From the NCBI GenBank assembly GCA_020162035.1, contig JAIUNM010000015.1, positions 26,212-90,211 of the forward strand: 64,000 nucleotides of DNA. The letters are read 5' to 3'. Below the pieces are notes generated by a model that saw only the letters and a program-made list of their open reading frames with translations, had not been told where the DNA came from and did not search any database. How positions within the stretch are numbered: the first letter of the stretch is position 1; each line of letters opens with the position of its first letter. A program made the translations under genes and the position numbers. Origin of the DNA: Bacteroidota bacterium. GTDB taxonomy: Bacteria > Bacteroidota > Bacteroidia > B-17B0 > Aurantibacillaceae. Below, piece after piece: positions 31,977 through 41,342 of this stretch.

Positions 31977-34799
31977 TTACTTTTTATTTTCAGCAGCTTT
32001 GGCATCGGCTTTTGCTTTAGCTTCTTCTAATGATTTTAAACATTTGGCTTCAGCATCATCGATAATTTTTTGCACTTTTTTATCAACTTCTTGTTTTGCT
32101 TTTTCTGCTGCTTTTTTGGCAGCTAACTTTGCAATTGGGTTACTCGCTTGTTCAACCAATGCATCTGCAGCAGCATAACCATCAGCTTTTTGTTTGTCTG
32201 CTTGTGTTTGTGCTTCGGCTTTTTGTTTTTCGCATTGAGCTTTTGCTTCTTCTAAATATTTTTGAGCTTGTTCGTTTGCTTTATCAATTGCTGCATTTAC
32301 AGCTTGTGTTGTAACGGTTGCAACTGCATTTGTAGCTTCTTCTTTTAAACTTGTTTTTACAGTTGGTTTAGTTACCGTACCACCAAATAAAATGTTTACT
32401 TTTACTTTATCACTAACGGTTAGACTTGTACCAGCAGCACTATTAGCTTGTGCTAATAAACCTGTTAATGCAGAGTTTGCTGCTCCGCCAAATGTACTTT
32501 TTGGTATATCCATTTTCCATTTATAATCGATTGTTTGATCAAATCCTGTACTACCACTAATGTTAACAGGTAAATTATTTACTTTAGTATCAAATGGACT
32601 CATTACTACTCTACCATTTTGAATAGTATAATTTACTAATAAGTTTGTAACATCTAAATTTTTTAACTGTTCTATTTTAAGTGCTTCGCCCAATTTCATA
32701 AATGGAGGAAAACCGCCCACACTAACCTTATTTGTTTTTAAAGAACCTTTAGCATTAACTGCATTTAAATCTGGTTCCATTTTATCATTTAACGACGTGT
32801 TAAAATCTTCTAAAGTACAAGAAAACAATCCTTTAGCATATTCAGCTGCTGGTGCTAATTTTTGAACTGTATTAAATGTTTTAAAAGATTGCTGAATGTC
32901 AAAATTTTCGACTTTTAAATTTAAACCAGTGGTTGGTTTTTTAGGATTAGTTGTTTCAAAAAAGCCATTTACAATTAATAAACCACCCATTGTGTTCATT
33001 TTTAAATTGGTCATATCTACCTTACTGTTTCTAATAACAACATTACCAACTAAGTTTGTAATATCCATATTTGTATAAATAACTTTATCTAATTTAGTAT
33101 CTAAAACAAAATCAATATTTGAAGGAACTTCAATTGGCGCACTAGTTGCTGTACTTGTAGGTGCGGCAGTTGTAGTAGCAACAGCGGTTGTAGTAGAAGA
33201 ACTGCTCATTAGTTCATTTAAATCCATTACCTTACTGTTTAATGCAAACTTACCTTTAATTAATTCGTTTTTAAAAATGTATTGCATAAAGTTTTCTATT
33301 TTTCCATTTGCTTGGATATCACTTTTACCAAGTAATGCATCAAAGTTTGCTAATTCAACAAATTGATTGCTAAATTTTAATAACATCGTTTTTAATGCAA
33401 CCTCATAGGGTAAACTAGCAGTTTTATAGTTCATTTGGTCTATTTGTAAGCTGCCATTTGCTTTAAATTTCTCATAGTCTTGTTTTTCAATTGCACTTAA
33501 ATGGCCAGCAATACTAATGTCAGATTTAATGGTTCCGTTTAAAGCATCTGTTTTTTCGAGTGGAATAAATTCTTTAACTGATGCTAAAACAATTGTCCCT
33601 TTAATATCTGCTGTTAATCCAGGGTCAGAAATTGGTGTTTTAACATGTGCACTTAAATCAATAGGATTACCAGCCATTTCTACATGAAATTTATTTACAT
33701 CAATTGTTGTAGCATCTAGCACACCGTTAGGGTTATTAACATGTACATCAATATTAATATTGTTTACAGATTTTGGCAAACTAGGATATTTAAACATAGC
33801 ATTTATAATTCCTAAATTAACAGCAAAAGCAGGCATTTGAACAGCATTGTATGTTCCTTTTGCCATACCATCAAGGGTAAGTTTACCTTCGGTTTTAACT
33901 GTGGCAAAATCTTTTGAATATACAGCAGGAATTAACGAAAGTATTGATTTAAATTCGGTTTGTTTGGCTTTAAACGTTAAATCCATTTTAATATTAGTAT
34001 CAGGCATTTCAACATATCCGTTAAATCCTATTCCTAAATCATTTAAACCTAATTCATTATCTTTAAAAGTAAACTTCATTTTAGGCATATCCATATCTAA
34101 ATCGGCTTTAAATTTTGTATGCACTTCGTTTAAATATGCTACACCACCCATTTTGAAGGTTGTTTTTGCAATGTCTAATAAATTACTTAACACAAAATTG
34201 TCTTGCGTAAAATCGCCTGATAAATCGTAATTAAGTTTTTCGAGCTTACCATACATTCCTCCTTGTTGATCGTCGTAAACAATATTTGCATCAGTAATTT
34301 TAAATGATTTTAATTTTACATTAAATTTTGTTGGTTCCGCATTAGTTGTTTCTGTAGGAGTTGCAGAGGTATCAGGCTTTGCAATATCCCAATTAGCTTT
34401 ACCATTTTTTAATACTTTTCCTAAAATTTTTGGTTCGTTAATTTCAATTGCATTAATGCCGTATGGACCACCAGAAATAACAGATTTTAAATTAATATCT
34501 GTACTTAATTGTTTAATAAATGCTAAAGTATCGTCTTTAAAATCATCAACGCCCACAACGCTAACGTTATTAATTTTAAATCTAAAATCAGGGAAAGATG
34601 AAAAAATACTTAAATCAAATTCACCAAAATCTACTTTTGCATTTAAATTATTATTTGCTTGTTCTTTAACAATAGATACAATTTTATCTTTAAAAATAAA
34701 TGGCGCAAGTATTAATAAAATAATTATTACCAGTAATGAAATACCAGTATATTTAAAAATTCTTTTAACTAAAGACGATTTCTTTTTTGTATTATTCAT
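31977..34799 (-). CDS. AsmA-like envelope protein with coiled-coil tail
   Basis: A 940-residue protein with one N-terminal membrane helix (about residues 15-33), then a long AsmA-type beta-rich domain that starts with DKIVSIVKEQANNNLNAKVDFGEFDLSIF and includes an AsmA_2-like repeat near residues 690-790. A Thr/Ala-rich stretch (about 545-570) interrupts it. The last 120 residues are a highly charged Ala/Lys/Glu coiled coil. AsmA-type proteins form grooves that carry phospholipids between the two membranes. The tail is not part of that core. Confidence 0.85.
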   Translation of the reverse strand: MNNTKKKSSLVKRIFKYTGISLLVIIILLILAPFIFKDKIVSIVKEQANNNLNAKVDFGEFDLSIFSSFPDFRFKINNVSVVGVDDFKDDTLAFIKQLSTDINLKSVISGGPYGINAIEINEPKILGKVLKNGKANWDIAKPDTSATPTETTNAEPTKFNVKLKSFKITDANIVYDDQQGGMYGKLEKLNYDLSGDFTQDNFVLSNLLDIAKTTFKMGGVAYLNEVHTKFKADLDMDMPKMKFTFKDNELGLNDLGIGFNGYVEMPDTNIKMDLTFKAKQTEFKSILSLIPAVYSKDFATVKTEGKLTLDGMAKGTYNAVQMPAFAVNLGIINAMFKYPSLPKSVNNINIDVHVNNPNGVLDATTIDVNKFHVEMAGNPIDLSAHVKTPISDPGLTADIKGTIVLASVKEFIPLEKTDALNGTIKSDISIAGHLSAIEKQDYEKFKANGSLQIDQMNYKTASLPYEVALKTMLLKFSNQFVELANFDALLGKSDIQANGKIENFMQYIFKNELIKGKFALNSKVMDLNELMSSSSTTTAVATTTAAPTSTATSAPIEVPSNIDFVLDTKLDKVIYTNMDITNLVGNVVIRNSKVDMTNLKMNTMGGLLIVNGFFETTNPKKPTTGLNLKVENFDIQQSFKTFNTVQKLAPAAEYAKGLFSCTLEDFNTSLNDKMEPDLNAVNAKGSLKTNKVSVGGFPPFMKLGEALKIEQLKNLDVTNLLVNYTIQNGRVVMSPFDTKVNNLPVNISGSTGFDQTIDYKWKMDIPKSTFGGAANSALTGLLAQANSAAGTSLTVSDKVKVNILFGGTVTKPTVKTSLKEEATNAVATVTTQAVNAAIDKANEQAQKYLEEAKAQCEKQKAEAQTQADKQKADGYAAADALVEQASNPIAKLAAKKAAEKAKQEVDKKVQKIIDDAEAKCLKSLEEAKAKADAKAAENKK

Positions 34800-34838
34800 A
34801 GCTACTAAATTACAATTTTTTTAAATAATTAAATTAAC

Positions 34839-35642
34839 CTATTTTTTGTTTTCACTTATTTTAACCGTGTATAATTGATTAGGACTTTGCGGGAAATTTA
34901 ATTGTTGATTTTTTACTTCGTAAGGATAATAAATTGCGCACAATGTATTATTTACACTATATAAATTTTTATGCATTTCTTTAGGTAAGCCATCTAAAAT
35001 TCCGAGTAAAACTTCCCAACGAACGGTCTCTGTGCCAAAGCCGTAATCGTGCCATACTATAATGCTTTTATTACCTTTAATTAATTTTGAAGCGATTTTT
35101 GTGTCGTTAACAACACTGTTATACTTATGATCGCCATCAACAAAAACTAAATCGTATTTGCCAATGTGAGGCGTGAAATCAAAATTAAATGTATTCCCCC
35201 AAAGTTGATTTATGTTAGTTGCGTTTTTACAAAGTATACCTTGTAAATTTATATACTCTTGCGAAAAACCTAAATTTTTTAATTCGTCTTTACTTAAATT
35301 TAATGTGGTTACTTCTTTTGCATACTTAGACATGCTTAGTGCGCTTTCTCCTCGCCAAGTGCCAATTTCAAAACAGTTAGGCTGATTAAGTTTTTTAGTA
35401 ATTGCTGTTAACAGTAAATAATCGGTAACAATGCTTCCTCCTTCTAAAAACGAAAAATTATCTAAAGTATTTTCATGTTGTAAAAACTCATTAAAATCTA
35501 TTTTATTTAATCCATTAGTATAATTGTATTTATTTATAACTTGAGGCATAAAATTAGCATCGTGCTCAAGTATTAAATTAAGCAAACTTGGATTTTTAAT
35601 TATTAATTGTAATGATTTAAGTAGCTTTTGTAATTTGTTCAT
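34839..35642 (-). CDS. Class I SAM-dependent methyltransferase
   Basis: A 267-residue protein with a Rossmann-type SAM site: FEIGTWRGESALSMSKY (motif I) and YDLVFVDGDHKYNSVVND, as in the Methyltransf_24 branch. The preceding 80 residues are helical. It overlaps the flippase gene by 26 bases and may modify a surface sugar, which is an inference from context. Confidence 0.8.
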   Translation of the reverse strand: MNKLQKLLKSLQLIIKNPSLLNLILEHDANFMPQVINKYNYTNGLNKIDFNEFLQHENTLDNFSFLEGGSIVTDYLLLTAITKKLNQPNCFEIGTWRGESALSMSKYAKEVTTLNLSKDELKNLGFSQEYINLQGILCKNATNINQLWGNTFNFDFTPHIGKYDLVFVDGDHKYNSVVNDTKIASKLIKGNKSIIVWHDYGFGTETVRWEVLLGILDGLPKEMHKNLYSVNNTLCAIYYPYEVKNQQLNFPQSPNQLYTVKISENKK

Positions 35643-36816
35643 TATTTATTTTAATTTGATTGTAGAAAAAATAAATTGCCATAAAAAACACCACAAAATA
35701 ACTTACTGAATACATAATTGCTGCTGTATTTACCGAAATATATTCTTTTTTATTTACTAAAACTAATGCAAATAGTAAGGTGCTAATAAAACCTGAAATG
35801 GTTAAGTATAAATTAATTTTAAAATTTGCTCTACTTGAAAAATAATGTCCAACAATTAAATGAATACTGTTAAAAATAACACCTGGAAATGCGTATTTTA
35901 AAATTACATTAACTTGAGAAAAATCGTTACCAAAAAAATACACATAAAAATCAGAAGGAATAAATAAGACTAATAGATAACCAAATACCATAATTAAACT
36001 ATTAATTTTAATGTATTGTTTAGTTAATTTTAATTGTTCATTTAAATTATCAACCGATGAGAGTTTGCTGTACAAATAAGTGCTTAAACTGTTTGCAATA
36101 ATTAAAGCAGATTCGGCAACAGAAAGCGCATTTGAATAAACACCCAAAATAAAATAAGGTAATATAAAGTAAAAAATGCGCTGAGTTAAAAAACCACTAA
36201 TATGCGAAACAATTGCAATTAATGAATTATGTGAAATTTCTTTATAGCTTAATTCTTCTAAATCTTTATCTTTTTTTAATTGAACAAATAAATAAATTAA
36301 ACCTATAAATAACGCAATACAATAGCTTATTGTAAATGCAATTATAAAAGTTGATATAGCAAGTGTATCTTTTGCAAAATATAAAATTATAAACATTAAA
36401 AATGGCTGAATAAAATTAATTAAATTATACATTCCTATTGCTTGTTTAGATAAGCAGTAATAGCCAATAAAAGAGGACAATGAAGCAAATACACAAATAA
36501 AAAACAACATTAATAATAAAAATAAATTATCAAAAATTGTTATGGCATAACCTGTTGTAAATATTGAAATAATGCACATAATTACAAGGTTAAATGAAAA
36601 CAATTGAAGAATTCGTTTTTTTTGAGCCATTTTAACTATAACCGCTCCTCCTCCAATTTCGCTTGCAATTTGCGCAATACTTGCAATTGCAATTATTTTA
36701 GTGCAAACGCCTTTAAATTCGGCTCCTTTTAATTGAGATAATAAAATAATTGTTGCAAAATTAAATACTGCAATAGAAAGACGAGTTAAAATATTTATTA
36801 CAACATGTCTATTCAA
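35617..36816 (-). CDS. Polysaccharide flippase, MOP/Wzx-like
   Basis: A 399-residue membrane protein with about eleven or twelve hydrophobic segments in the layout of Wzx-type exporters of the MOP superfamily, which move lipid-linked oligosaccharides across the inner membrane. The N-terminal half has the GAEFKGVCTKIIAIASIAQIA region typical of these flippases. The start is TTG directly after the stop of the RsmB-like gene. Primary sequence similarity in this family is weak, hence the moderate confidence. Confidence 0.75.
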   Translation of the reverse strand: MNRHVVINILTRLSIAVFNFATIILLSQLKGAEFKGVCTKIIAIASIAQIASEIGGGAVIVKMAQKKRILQLFSFNLVIMCIISIFTTGYAITIFDNLFLLLMLFFICVFASLSSFIGYYCLSKQAIGMYNLINFIQPFLMFIILYFAKDTLAISTFIIAFTISYCIALFIGLIYLFVQLKKDKDLEELSYKEISHNSLIAIVSHISGFLTQRIFYFILPYFILGVYSNALSVAESALIIANSLSTYLYSKLSSVDNLNEQLKLTKQYIKINSLIMVFGYLLVLFIPSDFYVYFFGNDFSQVNVILKYAFPGVIFNSIHLIVGHYFSSRANFKINLYLTISGFISTLLFALVLVNKKEYISVNTAAIMYSVSYFVVFFMAIYFFYNQIKINNEQITKAT

Positions 36817-38007
36817 TTAATTTGTTTTTTTTAATAAACACATGTAAAAACCATCAAACCCTTGGCTAGGCATTACAGACTTTTCTTTAATAATTTTAAA
36901 TTCAGGATTTGTTTTCAAAAATTCGTTTACTTGATTTTTATTTTCTGAAGGAAAAATACTGCAAGTGCTGTATAATAATTCGCCATTTGGTTTTAGCATT
37001 TTACTATAATCATTTAAAATATTTTTTTGTAAAGCAATTGTATCTAAGATAGATTGTTGAGTTAATTTCCATTTAGCATCAGGGTTTCTTTTTATAACGC
37101 CTATTCCACTGCACGGCACATCTAAGAGTAATTTTGTTGCCTTACCTTTTAAATTATTTATCGTTTCGTTATTTTTTATATGTATGGTTTCTATATTAAA
37201 TGCGCCTGCGCGTTTGGATCTCTTTTTTAACTCATCCAACTTCCATTCTTCAACATCCATACTAATTATTTTGCTTTTATTATTTAAACGAGCAGCAAGG
37301 TGTAAAGTTTTTCCTCCTGCGCCTGCACAAGCATCTATAATAATTTCGTTTTGAGCTAAATCAAAAAAATTACTTATTTCTTGTGAGCCTGCATCTTGAA
37401 CTTCAAAAAAACCTTGTTTAAAAAATTCATTAGTAAAAATATTTTGCCTTTTGTTTAAAATCAAAGCATCTTTTACATCATTTACTTTTGTTGTTTCAAT
37501 TCCAATTGCATTTAATTTTTTTTGAAGGTCGTTAATATTTATTTTTAAAGTATTGCATCGTAAAACAACTTTAGCTTGTTCGTTCATAGAAGAAGATTCT
37601 TTTAACCAAACATCGTCACCTAATTCTGTTGAAGCTAATTCCCATAACCAATCGGGGTATGATTGTTTTATTGCAGGATTATTACTTAATAATTGTTCTT
37701 TCTTTTTTATAAAATTTGGGTCAATATGCACAAACTCTTGCCATTGTGGCAACTCAATATTTTTTAATACAAGCCAAACAGCAATTTGCAACCAAAAGTT
37801 TTTTTCACTTTCAATAATTGAATAATGTAATCTGTAATTTCTTACACAATCATAAGTTACTTCAGCAACAAATCGTCTATCTCTACTGCCCCATTGTGGA
37901 TTCTGTTTAAATAATCGTTCCAGTACCTTGTCGGTATATTTTTTATTTACAATTATTTCGTTTAAAGATTTTGCAACAGAATCAATTAAATTTTTATAGA
38001 GTTTCAT
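36817..38007 (-). CDS. RsmB-like rRNA cytosine-C5 methyltransferase
   Basis: A 396-residue enzyme of the NOL1/NOP2/Sun family. The SAM-binding motif is DACAGAGGKTLHLAA and the two catalytic cysteines lie in LDVPCSGIG and LYSTCSIFP. An N-terminal NusB-like helical region (about 1-140) fits RsmB, which methylates C967 of 16S rRNA. Other family members modify nearby positions, so the exact target is inferred. Confidence 0.87.
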   Translation of the reverse strand: MKLYKNLIDSVAKSLNEIIVNKKYTDKVLERLFKQNPQWGSRDRRFVAEVTYDCVRNYRLHYSIIESEKNFWLQIAVWLVLKNIELPQWQEFVHIDPNFIKKKEQLLSNNPAIKQSYPDWLWELASTELGDDVWLKESSSMNEQAKVVLRCNTLKININDLQKKLNAIGIETTKVNDVKDALILNKRQNIFTNEFFKQGFFEVQDAGSQEISNFFDLAQNEIIIDACAGAGGKTLHLAARLNNKSKIISMDVEEWKLDELKKRSKRAGAFNIETIHIKNNETINNLKGKATKLLLDVPCSGIGVIKRNPDAKWKLTQQSILDTIALQKNILNDYSKMLKPNGELLYSTCSIFPSENKNQVNEFLKTNPEFKIIKEKSVMPSQGFDGFYMCLLKKTN

Positions 38008-38012
38008 TTACA

Positions 38013-40166
38013 TTATTTCTCAGTAATTTTAAATTCCGTTCTTCTGTTATTTTGTCTTCCTGCATCTGTTTCGTTTGTATCAATTGGTTTTGTTTCGCCA
38101 TACCCTTTTGCTGTTAACCTTGCCGCAGCAATTCCTTTACCAATTAAATAATCTACAACTGATTTAGATCTGCTATCGCTTAATTTCATGTTATAATCAT
38201 CAGATCCTTTGCTATCGGTATGCGATCCTAATTCTATTTTTATTGTTGGATTTTCATTAAGTAATTTTATTAATCTTTCTAATTCGTTGGCAGATTCTGG
38301 TCTTATTGTGGCTTTATCAAAATCAAAGAAAATATTTTTTAATACAATAGTGCTACCCACTTCAATTTTCTTAAGCGCAACGTCTTTATTGTATTCTTGA
38401 AAATCTGCATTGTCGGGTAAATTAAAATTTTCGGAGTGAAATAAATAGCCATCTCTTTTTACTGCAATACCATAATTTTTACCGCTAGGTAAAGTAACCA
38501 AATATTTACCTGAACTACTGTTAGATTTAAATGTTGCAATTACTTGATTTTTATCGTTATCAACCAACTCAATACTTGCTTCTAAAGGTTGATTAGTTTT
38601 TGCATCAGTTATAACGCCTTTCAAAATTGTAACTTTTGCGGCTTTTATTTCTACTGCATTTTCTGTTTTTAAATTAGAAACTGGATTTGCAGCTAAAGCT
38701 AGTAATTGATCTTGTGTATTTAATAATGGTTGTTTTTCTGGTCCTAAGAATGTGATTTTATAAATGTCTTGATCTCCGTATCCACCGGTTTTAGCGGATG
38801 CAAAGTATCCTCTATTTCCACTTCCACTAACAACAAAAAACACATCATCATCTGGTCCATTTATTGGATAACCTAAATTTTCAGGTTTGCCCCATTTGCC
38901 ATTAACTAATGTTGATTTAAAAATATCATATCCTCCCATAGTGTTATGCCCTTTACTACTAAAGTACATTGTTACTCCATCTGGATGCATAAAAACACCA
39001 TCTTCTGAATATTTGGTATTTATATCAGGCCCTATATTTTTAGATACGCCCCATTCTCCTTTAGGATCTAGTTCACAAACATAAATATCACTTCCTCCTA
39101 AACCACTTTCTTTATTAGAAACAAAATATAATTGTCTGCTATCAAAACTTAAACTCACTGTATTTTCATGATATTTTTTAGTGTTAATGTTTTTATTCAT
39201 GTGAACTGGAGGCTCCCAATCAGCTCCAAATAAAACAGTCTCATATAAATCTCCATTATCAGATGATAAATCTCTATAAATATAAAGTTTACTGCCATCA
39301 GGAGATAAGCCTGCAACAGCATCATGACTTTCTGTATTTACATTTTTACTTAATAATTTTGCAGGTTGCCATTTACCATTAAGTTTTGTTGAAACATAAA
39401 CATCTTCAAAATATTTATTATCGCCTTCATCTTTTTTTCCACCTGTAGTATTATCTCTACGTGCTGTGTACATTATTGTTTCTTCATCGGCCGTAATTGC
39501 AGGTCCATATTCAGGAAATGAAGTATTAATATTTGGTCCTAAATTATCTACAAAAACACGTTCGGGAGTTGCTGATAGTTTTTTTCCATTATTACATTCA
39601 TCAATTTTTTTATTTACATCTTCAATTTCTAAAGCATTACTTTTAGCTTTTTGGCTTAAAAATGTTAAATGTTCTTTATATTTTGTAATAGCTTCGTCCC
39701 ATTTACTATTTAAATGGTATGTCCATGCCAACCAATAGTTTAAATCATTTTCCACATTAGGATGTAATTGATTTGCAGCTTCTAAATGTTTTAAAGTTTG
39801 AGGATTTGCAGGATCGCTAACCCACCAAATAAAACCTAACATATAATTTAACCTGCCATCTTTTGGATTAAATGCATAAGCAGTATTTAGTGGGGCTAAT
39901 GCATCTCTAAAATTTGTAATGCCACTCATTCTGTAATCGTGATGGCTCATAGGCATCATTTTATTGGTGCTCAAGTATGCTTTTTTAAAGTCATCAAATT
40001 CGCCTCTTCCTTGACTATAAAATTCTGTTCCAATATCTAATTGTTTACGTGCATTTTTAAATTCTTCTTTTTTACCCGGAAAATTATCTTTATCCCAAGT
40101 AACTTCCTGTGAAATAATAAAAGATGGAATAATTGCTATTAAAAATAGTGTTATTAATTTTTTCAT
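38013..40166 (-). CDS. PorE-like OmpA-family protein (TPR, PD40 propeller, CarD-reg domain, OmpA)
   Basis: A protein of about 717 residues with signal peptide (MKKLITLFLIAIIPSFIISQ), TPR-like helices (about 25-180), a PD40 propeller (about 200-480; repeated blocks such as SPDGSKLYIYRD and FDSRQLYFVSNKESGLGGSDIYV), a carboxypeptidase-regulatory-like domain (about 515-600) and an OmpA peptidoglycan-binding domain (NIFFDFDKATIRPES to NRRTEFKITEK). This order is that of PorE, a type IX secretion component that links the outer-membrane complex to peptidoglycan. Bacteroidota carry paralogues of this layout, so secretion is likely, not proven. I use the ATG at 40166 because it begins the signal peptide. 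Confidence 0.82.
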   Translation of the reverse strand: MKKLITLFLIAIIPSFIISQEVTWDKDNFPGKKEEFKNARKQLDIGTEFYSQGRGEFDDFKKAYLSTNKMMPMSHHDYRMSGITNFRDALAPLNTAYAFNPKDGRLNYMLGFIWWVSDPANPQTLKHLEAANQLHPNVENDLNYWLAWTYHLNSKWDEAITKYKEHLTFLSQKAKSNALEIEDVNKKIDECNNGKKLSATPERVFVDNLGPNINTSFPEYGPAITADEETIMYTARRDNTTGGKKDEGDNKYFEDVYVSTKLNGKWQPAKLLSKNVNTESHDAVAGLSPDGSKLYIYRDLSSDNGDLYETVLFGADWEPPVHMNKNINTKKYHENTVSLSFDSRQLYFVSNKESGLGGSDIYVCELDPKGEWGVSKNIGPDINTKYSEDGVFMHPDGVTMYFSSKGHNTMGGYDIFKSTLVNGKWGKPENLGYPINGPDDDVFFVVSGSGNRGYFASAKTGGYGDQDIYKITFLGPEKQPLLNTQDQLLALAANPVSNLKTENAVEIKAAKVTILKGVITDAKTNQPLEASIELVDNDKNQVIATFKSNSSSGKYLVTLPSGKNYGIAVKRDGYLFHSENFNLPDNADFQEYNKDVALKKIEVGSTIVLKNIFFDFDKATIRPESANELERLIKLLNENPTIKIELGSHTDSKGSDDYNMKLSDSRSKSVVDYLIGKGIAAARLTAKGYGETKPIDTNETDAGRQNNRRTEFKITEK

Positions 40167-40168
40167 TT

Positions 40169-41218
40169 TTAGTTGCATGTTGAGTTTATAAATAATTTAG
40201 CTCCTGTAACGCCCAATTCTAAGGCTTTTTTCCAATCTGTACAACAACCTTCTTCTTCTCTAAGCATTTGTTTGGCAATACCTCTATTATAAAACGCAGC
40301 ACCATTTTTTGCATCTAAATCAATAGCTTTGGTAGATAAATCTTTTGCTTTTTTATAATCTTTATTTTTTAAAGCAATGCTTGCTAAATTGTTATATGCT
40401 CCAGAATTTTTTGGATCTTTAGATAATACTGATTCAAAATCAGCACTAGCCGCTTTTAAATTATTATTATCAAAATTAGCTGCGCCTCTGTTATTTAAGG
40501 CTAATAAATAATCCGGTTTAATTTGTAGTGCTTTTGAATAGGCTTCAATTGCTTTTGGAAATTCTTTATTTAACCTGTAAGTTGAACCTAAATTATTATA
40601 AATAAAAAATTGTTTATCATCAATACTAACTGCCTTATTATAATCTGCAATTGCACCTGCATAATCTTTCATTTCTCTTTTTGCGGCAGCTCTATCATTA
40701 ATTGCAAAAACATAATTAGGGTTGGCATCAATGGCTTTAGAATAATACAAAATTGCTTCTTTATAATCAGCATCTTCAAATAAAATTAAACCTTTATAAT
40801 AATTTGCTTCTTGATGATCTGCCTTAATTTTTAAACATTGATCTAAACTTGAAGTTGTACTATCTTTTTTATTAAATGCATAATATATTAAAGCTTTATT
40901 AAAATAATTATCAGCATTAATAGGATTTAATTTTAATGCTGTATTAATATCTGCAATTGCGGCTTCGCTATTTTTTAATTGAACATAAGCTATTGCTCTA
41001 TTGCTAAAAGCTTTATCAAATGTTGTTTTAACAGTTACGCATTTTGTAAAAAAATCTACAGCAACGGCATATTCTTTTTTATTTAATGCCGCTAAGCCAT
41101 TATTATAATCTTGTTCGGCTTGTAAATTAGGGTCGGTTAAGGCAGCTACTTTAACGGTATCTTGCGCACTAAGTGTTAAAGTAAAAACTACGGTTAATAA
41201 AAACAAAAAGTTTTTCAT
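40169..41218 (-). CDS. Secreted TPR-repeat protein
   Basis: A 349-residue protein with a signal peptide (MKNFLFLLTVVFTLTLSAQD) and eight or nine TPR units from about residue 30 to 335, recognisable by repeats such as ALKLNPINADNYFNKALIYY and ALQIKPDYLLALNNRGAANF. TPR arrays bind partner proteins. The gene is translated just before the PorE-like gene, so the two products may act together at the envelope. Confidence 0.85.
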   Translation of the reverse strand: MKNFLFLLTVVFTLTLSAQDTVKVAALTDPNLQAEQDYNNGLAALNKKEYAVAVDFFTKCVTVKTTFDKAFSNRAIAYVQLKNSEAAIADINTALKLNPINADNYFNKALIYYAFNKKDSTTSSLDQCLKIKADHQEANYYKGLILFEDADYKEAILYYSKAIDANPNYVFAINDRAAAKREMKDYAGAIADYNKAVSIDDKQFFIYNNLGSTYRLNKEFPKAIEAYSKALQIKPDYLLALNNRGAANFDNNNLKAASADFESVLSKDPKNSGAYNNLASIALKNKDYKKAKDLSTKAIDLDAKNGAAFYNRGIAKQMLREEEGCCTDWKKALELGVTGAKLFINSTCN

Positions 41219-41342
41219 GTTTATACAATTTTATATATTAAAATTAAGAGGCATAATTTCATAAAAATAAGGAAAATGTACACAAAAAACAACTTTCAAA
41301 TTGCACAAAATTTTAATTAATTTTACCTATTCTAAAATTTAC

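Noticed and set aside
33847..34824. Two plus-strand frames of 122-127 codons
   Set aside because: Both are antisense shadows of the AsmA-like gene with no recognisable protein features.
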